From: an uncultured Lachnospiraceae bacterium
GTDB lineage: Bacteria > Bacillota > Clostridia > Lachnospirales > Lachnospiraceae
DNA length: 28,435 nt
NCBI GenBank assembly: GCA_910577445.1
Contig: CAJTMZ010000016.1
Location: 1 to 28,435, forward strand
Direction of reading: 5' to 3'
Shown: positions 16,323-24,852 of the stretch, piece after piece
Numbering within the stretch: the stretch's first letter is position 1
How the letters are laid out: each line of letters begins with the position of its first letter
The notes under the pieces: generated by a model
Told to the model about the DNA's origin: nothing
Seen by the model: the letters and a program-made list of their open reading frames with translations, nothing else
The model's database searches: none
Position numbers and translations under genes: made by a program

Positions 16323-16853
16323 CTACTGTTTTTTGTTTGACACCGCCGGATGGAGATAGGCGTACTGCAGGGCTTTGTTTTCCGTGGTAATCATTGTGGT
16401 CAGGACGATATCGCCGGTTTCCAGATACCAGACGTTTCCGTAATTGCCGGGATGGTCGGCGGCGTATCCGCTTTCCCCGTACTTTTCGTTTACGGAGTCG
16501 TTTATGGATTCGTAAAGGGAAAGCAGCTCATCGGCGTCGCTGCATCCGTAGGCCCAGGCAACGCACATCAGCTTTTCCTCCGCGTCAAACATGTATTTGA
16601 TGGTCCCCAAAAGGCCGTTATATTCTTTGGGAAAGGTATAGCAGGTTCCACCGTAGACGGAATCGTAGGTGGATGGGCCGGCGCCGGATTCGCCGCCCGT
16701 CTCTGCGGAAATTACGTCGTCCGCGGAAGCGTCCCAGGCCATTTCGGTAAAGGGGCAGACCACGGTCTTTTGAGCGGTGTCCTTCCCGCCGCAGGCGGCT
16801 GTCGTAAAAAGAAGTAAAATACCTGTTATAACAATGAAAATTTTCTGTCTCAT
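16323..16853 (-). CDS. Small lipoprotein of unknown function
   Basis: 176 residues. The signal peptide ends in FTTAAC with C21 as the probable lipidated cysteine; the -3 position is Thr, slightly off consensus. The mature part has a pattern common in small clostridial surface lipoproteins: a start like MAWDASADDVISAE, a beta-rich middle (IKYMFDAEEKLMCVAWAY), then a helix with YESINDSVNEKYGESGY. I do not recognise a named family. Three further cysteines (C33, one in GGTCYTF, two in the KLMCVAWAYGC stretch) may matter outside the cell. GGGAG lies about 8 nt before the ATG. It lies 33 nt after the AraC regulator gene and is probably co-transcribed with it. Confidence 0.75.
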   Translation of the reverse strand: MRQKIFIVITGILLLFTTAACGGKDTAQKTVVCPFTEMAWDASADDVISAETGGESGAGPSTYDSVYGGTCYTFPKEYNGLLGTIKYMFDAEEKLMCVAWAYGCSDADELLSLYESINDSVNEKYGESGYAADHPGNYGNVWYLETGDIVLTTMITTENKALQYAYLHPAVSNKKQ

Positions 16854-16886
16854 ATGATTCTCCCTTGCTGTCTTTTTTGTTAAGTC

Positions 16887-17744
16887 TTAAAATTCCATTT
16901 TGGAAAACTGTTTGGGGGTAATGCCCTTATATTTATGAAAAATTTTTATAAAGTAACTTTCGTCATTAAACCCGCAGGAAATGGCCGCCTCCTTGACGGA
17001 AATATTTTTGGTGGTGAGCATTTCACAGGCGCACTCGATTCGGTAGTAATTCAGGTAATCGATGGGCGTCCGCTCCGTCATGCTGCGGAAATAGCGGCAG
17101 AAATACTTCGGATTCATACCCGCGATTTTCGCCAGCATGTCCAGACTGATATTACTGTTGTAGTTTTCTGATATGTAGGAAAGCACGTTTTTGATGGAGT
17201 TTAAACGTCCGGCTTCTGCAAGGTTGCAGGTGTTTTCCTTATATAAATGCTCTTCCAAAATGATGCCGAGAAGCTGATAAAGATACCCCTGGGTCATAAA
17301 TTCATAGCCTGTGTGCCGGCCGGAAAGCGCGGAGGTAAGGCTGTCCACAATGGGCAGGATGGTGGAACTGTCTTCGGAGAGCAGCGTGTTTATGGTGATT
17401 TTGTGGTTCATAATGTCGAAGATGGACTTTGAACAGATGTGATTGTCCTTCATAAGTATCTGAAGGTCAAATACAATACAGTCGTAAACGCAGGTATTAT
17501 CATCCGGGTTTCCGCCGTGCAGCATTCCGTCCGTGATAAAGATAACGTCTCCCGCGTAATAGCTTCTGGTATTGCTGTCGAGGGTAAGATGAAAGGCGCC
17601 GGACATAATACGGAGGATTTCATAGTGGTGGTGCCAATGATAGGGCATATGGTATCTGGGGCTGTGGGAATTTTCGTGATAAAAAGCAATCGGAAAATTA
17701 AAAGTCCCCTGCTCCCGATGCTCTCTGTAGTCAAGATACTTCAT
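16887..17744 (-). CDS. AraC-family regulator with N-terminal cupin sensor
   Basis: 285 residues. The N-terminal half has a cupin pattern (HWHHHYEILRIMSG, then YYAGDVIFITDGMLHGG) that binds a small ligand in this family. The C-terminal AraC double helix-turn-helix spans about 185-285 (NISLDMLAKIAGMNPKYFCR and VKEAAISCGFNDESYFIKIF). It is divergent from fucI across a 196-nt region containing overlapping promoters, so it is probably the fucose-locus regulator. Whether it activates or represses cannot be told from sequence. AGGAG lies about 8 nt before the ATG. Confidence 0.9.
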   Translation of the reverse strand: MKYLDYREHREQGTFNFPIAFYHENSHSPRYHMPYHWHHHYEILRIMSGAFHLTLDSNTRSYYAGDVIFITDGMLHGGNPDDNTCVYDCIVFDLQILMKDNHICSKSIFDIMNHKITINTLLSEDSSTILPIVDSLTSALSGRHTGYEFMTQGYLYQLLGIILEEHLYKENTCNLAEAGRLNSIKNVLSYISENYNSNISLDMLAKIAGMNPKYFCRYFRSMTERTPIDYLNYYRIECACEMLTTKNISVKEAAISCGFNDESYFIKIFHKYKGITPKQFSKMEF

Positions 17745-17804
17745 TGATGGTGCTCCTGTGTCCCGAAGGACGATAAACGGGTGAATATATTACTACTTTT
17801 TTAT

Positions 17805-17833
17805 AGTATATCACTTTTGTTTCGATTTGTCAT
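17805..17833 (-). promoter_or_regulatory. Promoter of the AraC regulator gene
   Basis: Reading the minus strand, ATGACA (17833-17828) and TATACT (17810-17805) are separated by 17 nt, five of six and five of six matches to the consensus. It gives a leader of about 55-60 nt before the regulator start. Confidence 0.65.
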
Positions 17834-17837
17834 TCTT

Positions 17838-17875
17838 TATAATTAAAACAATAAGTAAACAATTCATTTTGTTAC
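17838..17875 (+). promoter_or_regulatory. Possible fucI -10 and imperfect dyad
   Basis: A perfect TATAAT at 17838-17843 lies close to the divergent regulator promoter, with only a weak -35. Downstream, 17855-17875 is an imperfect 21-bp palindrome bounded by GTAA and TTAC. Either could be where the divergent AraC regulator binds. The fucI start is 98 nt after the -10. Confidence 0.4.
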
Positions 17876-17940
17876 ATATTCACAAAGCAGTTGCGTGAGA
17901 TACAAAGCAACATAACCATTATGCTTAAGGAGGTTTTACA

Positions 17941-19743
17941 ATGGCAAAAAACAGATTGGTGGGAGATTATCCGGTTATCGGAATCAGGCCTACGATTGAC
18001 GGGCGCAGAGGAGCGCTTAAGGTCAGGGAGTCCTTAGAAGACCAGACAATGAATATGGCAAAATCTGCCGCCAGATTATTTGAAGAAAACTTAAAATATT
18101 CAAACGGCGAACCGGTAAAGGTCGTGATTGCCGACACTACTATCGGGCGTGTGGGCGAAGCGGCTGCCTGCGCTGCAAAGTTTAAAAAAGAGGGCGTGGA
18201 CATCACGGTGACGGTTACTCCCTGCTGGTGCTACGGTTCCGAGACCATGGATATGGACCCTATGACCATCAAGGCTGTATGGGGATTCAACGGCACGGAA
18301 CGTCCCGGCGCGGTTTACCTTGCTTCCGTTCTGGCGACTCACGCGCAGAAAGGCCTTCCCGCTTTCGGTATTTACGGACATGAGGTGCAGGAAGCTGACG
18401 ATACCTCCATACCGGAAGATGTGAGAGAAAAGCTTCTGCGTTTCGGACGCGCGGCTGTGGCTGCGGCGACCATGAGAGGAAAATCCTACTTACAGATTGG
18501 TTCCGTGACAATGGGAATCGGCGGCTCCATCATCGACCCCGCTTTTATCGAGGAATATCTGGGCATGCGTGTGGAATCCGTTGACGAGGTGGAAGTAATC
18601 CGCCGCATGACGGAAGAAATTTATGATAAAGAAGAATATGAAAAGGCGTTAAAGTGGACGAAAGAAAAATGCAAAGAGGGCTATGACAAAAACCCCGACT
18701 TTGTAAAGGATTCCGACGAAGAAAAAGAAAAATCCTGGGAATTTGTGGTTAAGATGATGGTAATCATCAAGGATTTGATGAACGGCAACCAGAATCTTCC
18801 GGCAGGCTGCGAGGAAGAAATGGTTGGGCATAACGCCATTGCGGCGGGATTCCAGGGCCAGCGCCAGTGGACGGATTTTTATCCCAACTGCGATTTCCCG
18901 GAAGCGCTGCTTAACACATCCTTTGACTGGAACGGAGCGAGAGAGCCTTATATCCTTGCAACGGAAAACGACGTATTAAACGGTCTGGGAATGCTGTTTA
19001 TGAAACTGCTTACCAACCGCGCCCAGATATTCGCCGACGTGCGTACCTACTGGAGCGGCGATGCGGTCAAGAGAGTGACGGGATATGAGATTGAAGGACA
19101 CGCAAAGGATGCCGACGGCTTTATCCATCTGATTAACTCCGGAGCCGCCTGTCTGGACGCCAACGGCGAGGCGAAAGACGAGAATGGCAACGGCGTGATT
19201 AAGCCCTGGTACGATGTTACGGAGGAAGACCAGGAGGCAATCTTGAAGGCTACCGAATGGTGCGCGGCCGACAACGGATATTTCAGAGGGGGCGGCTTCT
19301 CCTCCAGATTTGAGACAAAGGCGGAAATGCCTGTTACCATGATTCGTTTAAACCTTGTTAAGAATTTAGGTCCGGTTCTTCAGATTGCGGAAGGCTGGAC
19401 GGTACATCTTCCCGAGAAGGTTTCCGATACCCTCTGGAAACGTACCGACTATACATGGCCCTGCACATGGTTCGCGCCGAGATGCACGGGTGACAAATTC
19501 TTTAAGACCGCTTATGACGTGATGAATAACTGGGGCGCAAATCACGGCGCTATCAGCTACGGACATATCGGGGCAGACGTGATTACCCTTGCTTCCATTT
19601 TAAGGATTCCGGTATGTATGCATAACGTTCCTGAAGAAAAGATTTTCCGCCCGTCGGCATGGAATGCTTTCGGTATGGACAGAGAAGGTCAGGATTACAG
19701 GGCATGCGGCGCATACGGTCCCATGTATAAGACTATCAGATAA
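17941..19743 (+). CDS. fucI: L-fucose isomerase
   Basis: 600 residues against about 591 in Escherichia coli FucI. It converts L-fucose to L-fuculose (also D-arabinose to D-ribulose) in the cytoplasm using Mn2+. The metal ligands known from the E. coli enzyme are matched by E342 (ATENDVLNG), D366 (FADVRTYW) and probably H535 (NWGANHGAISYGHIGAD). The family opening PVIGIRPTIDGRRG is present. AAGGAGG lies 7 nt before the ATG. It leads the fucose locus, divergent from the AraC regulator, and is followed by a stem-loop and a new promoter before the transporter genes, so it can be expressed separately from them. Confidence 0.95.
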   Translation: MAKNRLVGDYPVIGIRPTIDGRRGALKVRESLEDQTMNMAKSAARLFEENLKYSNGEPVKVVIADTTIGRVGEAAACAAKFKKEGVDITVTVTPCWCYGSETMDMDPMTIKAVWGFNGTERPGAVYLASVLATHAQKGLPAFGIYGHEVQEADDTSIPEDVREKLLRFGRAAVAAATMRGKSYLQIGSVTMGIGGSIIDPAFIEEYLGMRVESVDEVEVIRRMTEEIYDKEEYEKALKWTKEKCKEGYDKNPDFVKDSDEEKEKSWEFVVKMMVIIKDLMNGNQNLPAGCEEEMVGHNAIAAGFQGQRQWTDFYPNCDFPEALLNTSFDWNGAREPYILATENDVLNGLGMLFMKLLTNRAQIFADVRTYWSGDAVKRVTGYEIEGHAKDADGFIHLINSGAACLDANGEAKDENGNGVIKPWYDVTEEDQEAILKATEWCAADNGYFRGGGFSSRFETKAEMPVTMIRLNLVKNLGPVLQIAEGWTVHLPEKVSDTLWKRTDYTWPCTWFAPRCTGDKFFKTAYDVMNNWGANHGAISYGHIGADVITLASILRIPVCMHNVPEEKIFRPSAWNAFGMDREGQDYRACGAYGPMYKTIR

Positions 19744-19765
19744 GTTCTTATAATGACTTTACAGG

Positions 19766-19810
19766 CAGCGATATCGGGAAACGGCAACGGCCGTTTCTCC
19801 GGTATCACTG
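19766..19810 (+). other. Long stem-loop after fucI
   Basis: Arms 19766-19784 and 19791-19810 pair over nearly 19 bp, with two G-T pairs and one bulge, around a 6-nt loop. No U run follows. It may be a 3' stabiliser or a weak terminator of fucI mRNA. Confidence 0.55.
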
Positions 19811-19837
19811 TGCTGGCCGTTATGCATCTGTGCTGCA

Positions 19838-19866
19838 TTGTAATTGTTTGTGTTTTTTGATATACT
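19838..19866 (+). promoter_or_regulatory. Promoter of the sugar transporter genes
   Basis: TTGTAA (19838-19843), a 17-nt spacer and TATACT (19861-19866). The first permease start lies 36 nt downstream. It would let the transporter be expressed independently of fucI. Confidence 0.6.
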
Positions 19867-19902
19867 GAATGAAAGTTTTGTCTGTAGTTGGGAGGAAAGA
19901 AA

Positions 19903-20874
19903 TTGGAAAAAATTAAAAGAAATCCAATTGTTGAAAAACTGGGGTTTAACAGGATTGTACTTGGCTGCGTACTGATTTTAATGTATGTGCTTTTTTCTCT
20001 GTTAAGTGAAAATTTTGCGGGACTTCCAAGAATATTAAGCGCGCTGAATTATGCTTATTTCCTGGGCTTTTTGTCATTGGGCGTAACATTTGTAATCGCT
20101 ACGGGCGGGATTGATTTTTCCATCGGTCCGGTTATGTTCTGTTCGGCGCTGGTGGCGGGGTACTGCCTCACGTCCTACGGCGTGCCGGTAGCGCTCAGTC
20201 TTGTAATCAGTATTCTTGTGGGTGCGCTCTTTGGCATTTTCAACGGATATCTGGTAGCATACTGGTCGGTGCCTCCGTTTATTGTGTCCATGGCCAGCAT
20301 GAATATCGCAAAGGGCGTGGCCAGCGTGTTTACAAAAACGCAGTCTGTGAGCTGGCCTCAGGGAACCAGCGAGCAGGGATGGTTCCGAAATCTGGTTAAA
20401 GTGGGAAATTTTCCGGTAGGGCTTGTGATTTTTCTTGTATTCGCGGTTATCTGTTCCGTTATCCTTAACAAGACCAGGGCGGGGCGTTACATATTAAGCC
20501 TTGGGAGCAACAAGGAAGCGGTAAGGCTCTCCGGTGTCAATATTAAGAAGTGGGAAATGCTTGCGTATGTGATTTGCGGCATTCTTGTGGGGATTGCGGC
20601 TATTTTCTTTGTGGCGGCCTATACGACGGTTCAGCCCGGTTACGGCGACCAGTACAACAATGAGGCGATTGCCGGATGTGTGATGGGAGGAACTTCCATG
20701 GCAGGCGGACTGGCGTCCATTGGCGGTACGGTAATCGGCGTGTTTATCATTGCGCTTTTACAGGAAGGAATCCTGGCTCTTCATTTTACAAAGGATTATC
20801 AGCTTATTATTACGGGCATCATTGTTATCGTGGCGGTTTATGCGGACGTTGTTGCGAGACGCAGAAAGAATTAG
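19903..20874 (+). CDS. rbsC: Ribose-type sugar ABC permease, first of two
   Basis: 323 residues, RbsC/branched-chain-type permease with 8-10 hydrophobic segments. Family motifs include LGVTFVIATGGIDFSIG, GNKxEA-like SLGSNKEAVRLSGVNI and GGTSMAGGLASIGGT. The start is TTG at 19903, with GGAGGA 6 nt upstream; a TTG at 19888 would place that site inside the gene. TTG starts are less efficient, which may limit the dose of this subunit. It is followed by the ATPase and a second, different permease, so the membrane channel is probably a heterodimer. L-fucose is the likely cargo from the surrounding genes. Confidence 0.9.
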   Translation: MEKIKRNPIVEKLGFNRIVLGCVLILMYVLFSLLSENFAGLPRILSALNYAYFLGFLSLGVTFVIATGGIDFSIGPVMFCSALVAGYCLTSYGVPVALSLVISILVGALFGIFNGYLVAYWSVPPFIVSMASMNIAKGVASVFTKTQSVSWPQGTSEQGWFRNLVKVGNFPVGLVIFLVFAVICSVILNKTRAGRYILSLGSNKEAVRLSGVNIKKWEMLAYVICGILVGIAAIFFVAAYTTVQPGYGDQYNNEAIAGCVMGGTSMAGGLASIGGTVIGVFIIALLQEGILALHFTKDYQLIITGIIVIVAVYADVVARRRKN

Positions 20875-20916
20875 GAAACGGATAAGGCCAGACGGTTGGA
20901 AAGGTGAGGTAAAAGT

Positions 20917-22413
20917 ATGGGCGAAGTAATCTTGACAATGAAAGAAATTGATAAATCTTTTCCCGGCGTACACGCTTTGGACCATGTTAGTTTCGAGGTA
21001 AGAAAAGGCGAGGTGCACGCCCTGATGGGAGAGAACGGAGCGGGAAAATCCACTCTGATGAAGGTGCTTACAGGTATTTACAAAAAGGATTCCGGAACGA
21101 TTACTTACGAAGGGAAGGAAGTTGAGTTTCATAATACGAGAGAAGCGCAGAACGCCGGAATCGTGATTGTTCACCAGGAATTGAATATGCTGGGGCATCT
21201 GACGGTTGCGCAGAATATTTTTATAGGACGGGAATTTAAGAAAGGCATCGCCATCGACGATAAGAAGATGAACGAGGAGGCGAAAAAGCTCTTCGACAGG
21301 CTTCACATAGACATAGACCCTACGGAAACCATGAGCAGTTTAACGGTGGGCAAGCAGCAGATGTGCGAGATTGCCAAGGCGATTTCCCACGACGCGAAGG
21401 TGATTATTTTTGACGAGCCGTCAGCGGCGCTTACGGAAACGGAAATAGAAGAGCTGTTTAAGATTATCAGGGATTTGAGGAAACAGCAGCTTGGTATTGT
21501 ATACATATCCCACCGTATGGATGAAATCAAGGTGATTACGGACCGCGTAACGGTTATGCGGGACGGCACATATGTGGGAACCCTGATTACGGAGGAGTCC
21601 ACCAAGGACGACATCATCAATATGATGGTGGGGCGTGTGATTTATGAGGACCCGAAGCAGCACAGCATGGTTGCAAAGGATGCGCCGGTGGTTCTTAAGG
21701 TGGAACACCTGAATGCGGGAAGAATGGTTCAGGATGTGAGCTTTGAGCTCCGCAAGGGAGAAATCCTCGGATTTTCAGGTCTGATGGGCGCCGGGCGTAC
21801 CGAAACCGCAAGAGCGATATTCGGGGCCGACCCCAAGGAGAGCGGGGATATTTATATTAACGGCAGGAAAGTAAACATCAATTCTCCTGAGGACGCGGTT
21901 AAGTGCGGCATCGGTTATCTGTCGGAGGACAGAAAGCGTTACGGTATCGTAGTGCAGAAGACGGTTGCCGAGAACTCCACCATGGCGACGCTTGAGAAAT
22001 ATATGAAGGGTCTGTTTATTGACAAGAAAGCGGAGAAGCAGGTCAGCCAGGAGTACGTGGATTCCCTTGCGACCAAAACTCCCAGCGTGAACCAGCTTGT
22101 GGTGAACCTCTCCGGCGGTAATCAACAGAAAGTTGTTATTGCAAAATGGCTGGTCAGAAACTGTGATATCCTGATATTCGACGAGCCTACGAGAGGTATT
22201 GACGTAGGCGCCAAGAACGAAATCTACAAGCTGATGAACAAACTGGCGGAGGACGGGAAATCAATTATCATGATTTCTTCCGAGATGACTGAGATACTTA
22301 GAATGAGCGACCGTATTGTAGTTATGTGTGAAGGGAAAAAGACCGGTGAAATCGCCATCGAGGACGCTTCACAGGAAGCAATTATGAACATGGCTACGCG
22401 GGAGATAAGTTAG
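20917..22413 (+). CDS. rbsA: Sugar ABC transporter ATPase with two nucleotide-binding domains
   Basis: 498 residues, RbsA/MglA type. The first domain has Walker A GENGAGKST (38-46), signature LTVGKQQ and Walker B VIIFDEP. The second has a degenerate Walker A, GLMGAGRTE, where Arg replaces Lys, then signature LSGGNQQKVVIAKWL and Walker B ILIFDEPTRGIDVGAK. The degenerate second site is normal for this family. It powers import through the two flanking permeases. AAGGTGAGG lies upstream of the ATG, and the stop overlaps the ribosome-binding site of the next gene, pointing to tight coupling. Confidence 0.95.
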   Translation: MGEVILTMKEIDKSFPGVHALDHVSFEVRKGEVHALMGENGAGKSTLMKVLTGIYKKDSGTITYEGKEVEFHNTREAQNAGIVIVHQELNMLGHLTVAQNIFIGREFKKGIAIDDKKMNEEAKKLFDRLHIDIDPTETMSSLTVGKQQMCEIAKAISHDAKVIIFDEPSAALTETEIEELFKIIRDLRKQQLGIVYISHRMDEIKVITDRVTVMRDGTYVGTLITEESTKDDIINMMVGRVIYEDPKQHSMVAKDAPVVLKVEHLNAGRMVQDVSFELRKGEILGFSGLMGAGRTETARAIFGADPKESGDIYINGRKVNINSPEDAVKCGIGYLSEDRKRYGIVVQKTVAENSTMATLEKYMKGLFIDKKAEKQVSQEYVDSLATKTPSVNQLVVNLSGGNQQKVVIAKWLVRNCDILIFDEPTRGIDVGAKNEIYKLMNKLAEDGKSIIMISSEMTEILRMSDRIVVMCEGKKTGEIAIEDASQEAIMNMATREIS

Positions 22414-22425
22414 GAGGAGGAGAAC

Positions 22426-23427
22426 ATGAGTAAAAACAGTGTACCGAACATGCAAAACAAATCGGTGATTTCAAGGCTGGGGGGACAGAAATTTATTGTG
22501 CTTCTGGTGGTTATAGGCTTAATCATATTCTTCAGCGCCGTCAGCCCCGATTTCAGAAAATATTCAACGGCAATGAGTATTTTGGACTACTCTTATTATA
22601 TTACGCTTATGGCAATCGGCGTTACTTTCCCGCTGATTACGGGAGGAGTTGACCTTTCCATAGGCACTGGGCTTATCTGTTATTCCTTAACGGGCGGTTT
22701 TTTGATTGTCCAGAAAGGGTGGCCGGTATGGGCCGGAATGCTGGTGGCGGTTCTGCTTGGTATTGCGATTGGCTTTTTGAATGGTGTGCTTGTTTCCATT
22801 ATGAATCTGCCGCCGTTTCTGGCCACACTGTGTACCTGCATGATTACCAGAGGGCTTGGCTCTATCTTTTCAAAAGGATTCGGTATTTCGTGGCCTACCA
22901 CGGGAGCGCCGGGAAGCTGGTTCCGTAATATTTTTAAGATTACGGTGAACGGCACCAAGATTCCTCTTGGGTTTTTGTGGGTGCTGCTGTTGGTGGCGGT
23001 TATGGCCTTTGTGCTAAACCACACGAAAATCGGTCGTTATACCATCGCCATTGGAAGCAACAAGGAAGCGACCATTCTTTCCGGTATTAATGTGAAGTTT
23101 TACCACATTATGGCATATGTGATTTCCGGATTTTTCGCCGGGCTGGCGGCCATTGCCTATTCTGCGGTATTTTCCACGGTACAGCCGGGAACGGGAGCCG
23201 GATTCGAGCTGGAAGCCATCGGCGGTGCGATAATCGGCGGCGTATCCGCAAGCGGCGGCGTGGGAAGCGTTGTGGGTTCTCTGATTGGCGTATTTGTTAT
23301 CTGTCTGTTAAAGACCGGGCTCCCCTACATCGGACTTCAGGCGAACTGGCAGCAGATTATCACCGGACTTGTACTTATCGGAGCGGTTCTGATTGATATT
23401 ATGAAAAAGAAGAAAGAAAAAGGCTGA
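22426..23427 (+). CDS. rbsC: Ribose-type sugar ABC permease, second of two
   Basis: 333 residues, the same family as the permease at 19903 but clearly diverged. Shared motifs are AIGVTFPLITGGVDLSIG, AIGSNKEATILSGINV and GGVSASGGVGSVVGS. GGAGGAGG overlaps the stop of the ATPase gene and lies 5 nt before this ATG. Two non-identical permeases around one ATPase suggest a heterodimer. A 64-nt gap with a small hairpin separates it from the binding-protein gene. Confidence 0.9.
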   Translation: MSKNSVPNMQNKSVISRLGGQKFIVLLVVIGLIIFFSAVSPDFRKYSTAMSILDYSYYITLMAIGVTFPLITGGVDLSIGTGLICYSLTGGFLIVQKGWPVWAGMLVAVLLGIAIGFLNGVLVSIMNLPPFLATLCTCMITRGLGSIFSKGFGISWPTTGAPGSWFRNIFKITVNGTKIPLGFLWVLLLVAVMAFVLNHTKIGRYTIAIGSNKEATILSGINVKFYHIMAYVISGFFAGLAAIAYSAVFSTVQPGTGAGFELEAIGGAIIGGVSASGGVGSVVGSLIGVFVICLLKTGLPYIGLQANWQQIITGLVLIGAVLIDIMKKKKEKG

Positions 23428-23432
23428 TATGA

Positions 23433-23448
23433 AACTGCTTTTGCAGTT
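23433..23448 (+). other. Short hairpin between second permease and binding-protein genes
   Basis: AACTGC pairs with GCAGTT around a TTTT loop. Hairpins at this position often protect or set the 5' end of a more abundant binding-protein message; that role is inferred. Confidence 0.4.
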
Positions 23449-23490
23449 ACATATAAATTATTTACTATCCATATTAAAAGGAGGAAAAAA

Positions 23491-24681
23491 ATGAAAAAGA
23501 AAGTATTAACAACTCTGCTGTGTGTAAGTTTGGCAGCTACCCTGCTTGCAGGATGCGGCGGCGGTGAGGACAAATCTGCAAATGCAGACCCGGCGCCTGC
23601 AACAGATGATGCGGCTCCCGCAACGGACGATGCAGAACCTGCAACAGATGATGCGGCATCTAACGACACGGCAGAAGCAACAACAGGCGGCGATTACAAA
23701 TTTGAAATCATTGTTAAGAGTTATCAGTCATCCTACTGGCAGGCAGCCGTAACAGGCGTAAACCAGAAAGCCGGAGAACTGGGCGTAACCGTAAACTGTA
23801 CAGGTCCTAACAATGAGAGCGATATTGCAGACCAGGTAAATATGCTGAACAATGCAATCAACAATGCTCCTGACGGAATCGGCCTTGCAGCCTGCGACCA
23901 GGAAGCATGCCTTGACTCTCTGCAGACAGCAATGGACAACGGAATCCCGGTAGTATGTTTTGACTCCGGTATCCCGAACGCTCCCGAAGGCTCCGTACTT
24001 GCAACCATCGCTACAGACAACTATGCGGCAGGCGCAACCGCTGCAGAAAATCTTTATCCCGCGCTTAAGGACAAGATTGCAAGCGCTACCGCTCCTGTAA
24101 GAATAGGTGAGGTAAACCAGGAAGCTACTTCCGAATCCATCACAAGCCGTGGTCTTGGTTTCATTGAAAAGATTATCGAGCTTGCAAAGGCAGACGGAAA
24201 AACAGTTGCTGTTATCGGTAACGAGTATTATGTAAACAACTGCAGCGATAAGGGCGACGAAGCAAGCGCCGACATCATCATCGAAGTTGCGGTTCCCGCA
24301 CAGACAACAGTTGAGATGTGTGCAACAGAGGCATCCGTTATCCTGAACAAGGCTGACACAATCGGTATGTTCGGTTCCAACCAGGTTGCTGCAGAAGGTA
24401 TCCTTACAGCTAACGAAAACCTTGACGTACTTGGCACAGACCCTGCAACTTCTATTCTTGCAGCAGGCTTCGACGCCGGTTCCGTAATCAAGGGCGCTAT
24501 CACAAGCGGCAAGATGTTTGGCGCTGTTACACAGTCTCCTCTGGCAATGGGTCAGACAACTGTAGAAGTTCTTACAAAGATTGCGAACGGCGAATCCGTA
24601 TCAGACGTTCCCACACAGGGTTACTGGTATGATTCCACAAACATGGACGATGAATCCATCGCTCCTAACCTTTATGACTAA
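23491..24681 (+). CDS. Sugar-binding lipoprotein of the ribose/periplasmic-binding-like family
   Basis: 396 residues. The lipobox LLAGC places the lipidated cysteine at C22. A disordered spacer rich in Ala, Asp, Pro and Thr follows, then the type-I sugar-binding fold starting at YKFEIIVKSYQSSYWQAAVTGV. It binds the sugar outside the membrane and hands it to the permease pair. GGAGG lies 6 nt before the ATG. Codon use is strikingly uniform (GCA, AAC, GAC, CTT-rich) compared with neighbours, typical of a highly expressed gene. A strong terminator follows. The ligand is most likely L-fucose by context, since residues alone do not settle it. Confidence 0.93.
   Translation: MKKKVLTTLLCVSLAATLLAGCGGGEDKSANADPAPATDDAAPATDDAEPATDDAASNDTAEATTGGDYKFEIIVKSYQSSYWQAAVTGVNQKAGELGVTVNCTGPNNESDIADQVNMLNNAINNAPDGIGLAACDQEACLDSLQTAMDNGIPVVCFDSGIPNAPEGSVLATIATDNYAAGATAAENLYPALKDKIASATAPVRIGEVNQEATSESITSRGLGFIEKIIELAKADGKTVAVIGNEYYVNNCSDKGDEASADIIIEVAVPAQTTVEMCATEASVILNKADTIGMFGSNQVAAEGILTANENLDVLGTDPATSILAAGFDAGSVIKGAITSGKMFGAVTQSPLAMGQTTVEVLTKIANGESVSDVPTQGYWYDSTNMDDESIAPNLYD
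23593..23655 (+). repeat. Three 21-bp coding repeats in the binding-protein spacer
   Basis: Each unit encodes [A/E]PATDDA: 23593-23613, 23614-23634 and 23635-23655. They lie just after the lipidated cysteine and probably act as a flexible tether to the membrane. Copy number may vary between strains. Confidence 0.8.
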
Positions 24682-24719
24682 TTAGTATTTTCATTATTGT
24701 AAGCCGAATTGTTGAGTAG

Positions 24720-24747
24720 GGGACAGGGAGATATCCCTGTCCCTTTT
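24720..24747 (+). terminator. Strong rho-independent terminator after the binding-protein gene
   Basis: A perfect 10-bp stem, GGGACAGGGA (24720-24729) with TCCCTGTCCC (24734-24743), has a 4-nt loop and is followed by TTTT. Confidence 0.92.
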
Positions 24748-24780
24748 CATAAGCAGGCAGCGAAGGCTTAATCGGTGCAT

Positions 24781-24821
24781 AAATCAATTTACAGACGCAT
24801 TCTGCGGCAGGGAATTGATTT
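24781..24821 (+). other. Inverted repeat upstream of fucU
   Basis: AAATCAATT (24781-24789) is mirrored by AATTGATTT (24813-24821) across 23 nt that hold a smaller possible hairpin. It lies between the terminator and the fucU start, where a promoter for the downstream genes is needed. It could be an operator or a leader RNA structure. No convincing -35/-10 pair was found here. Confidence 0.4.
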
Positions 24822-24852
24822 TGTCAGTTCAAAATAAAAGGAGGACAGAAAA

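Noticed and set aside
17821..17875. The GTCAT sequence and nearby GTTACAT as further YesN-type half-sites near fucI
   Set aside because: Their spacing and distance to the -10 do not match the 21-bp/22-nt arrangement of the two good copies.
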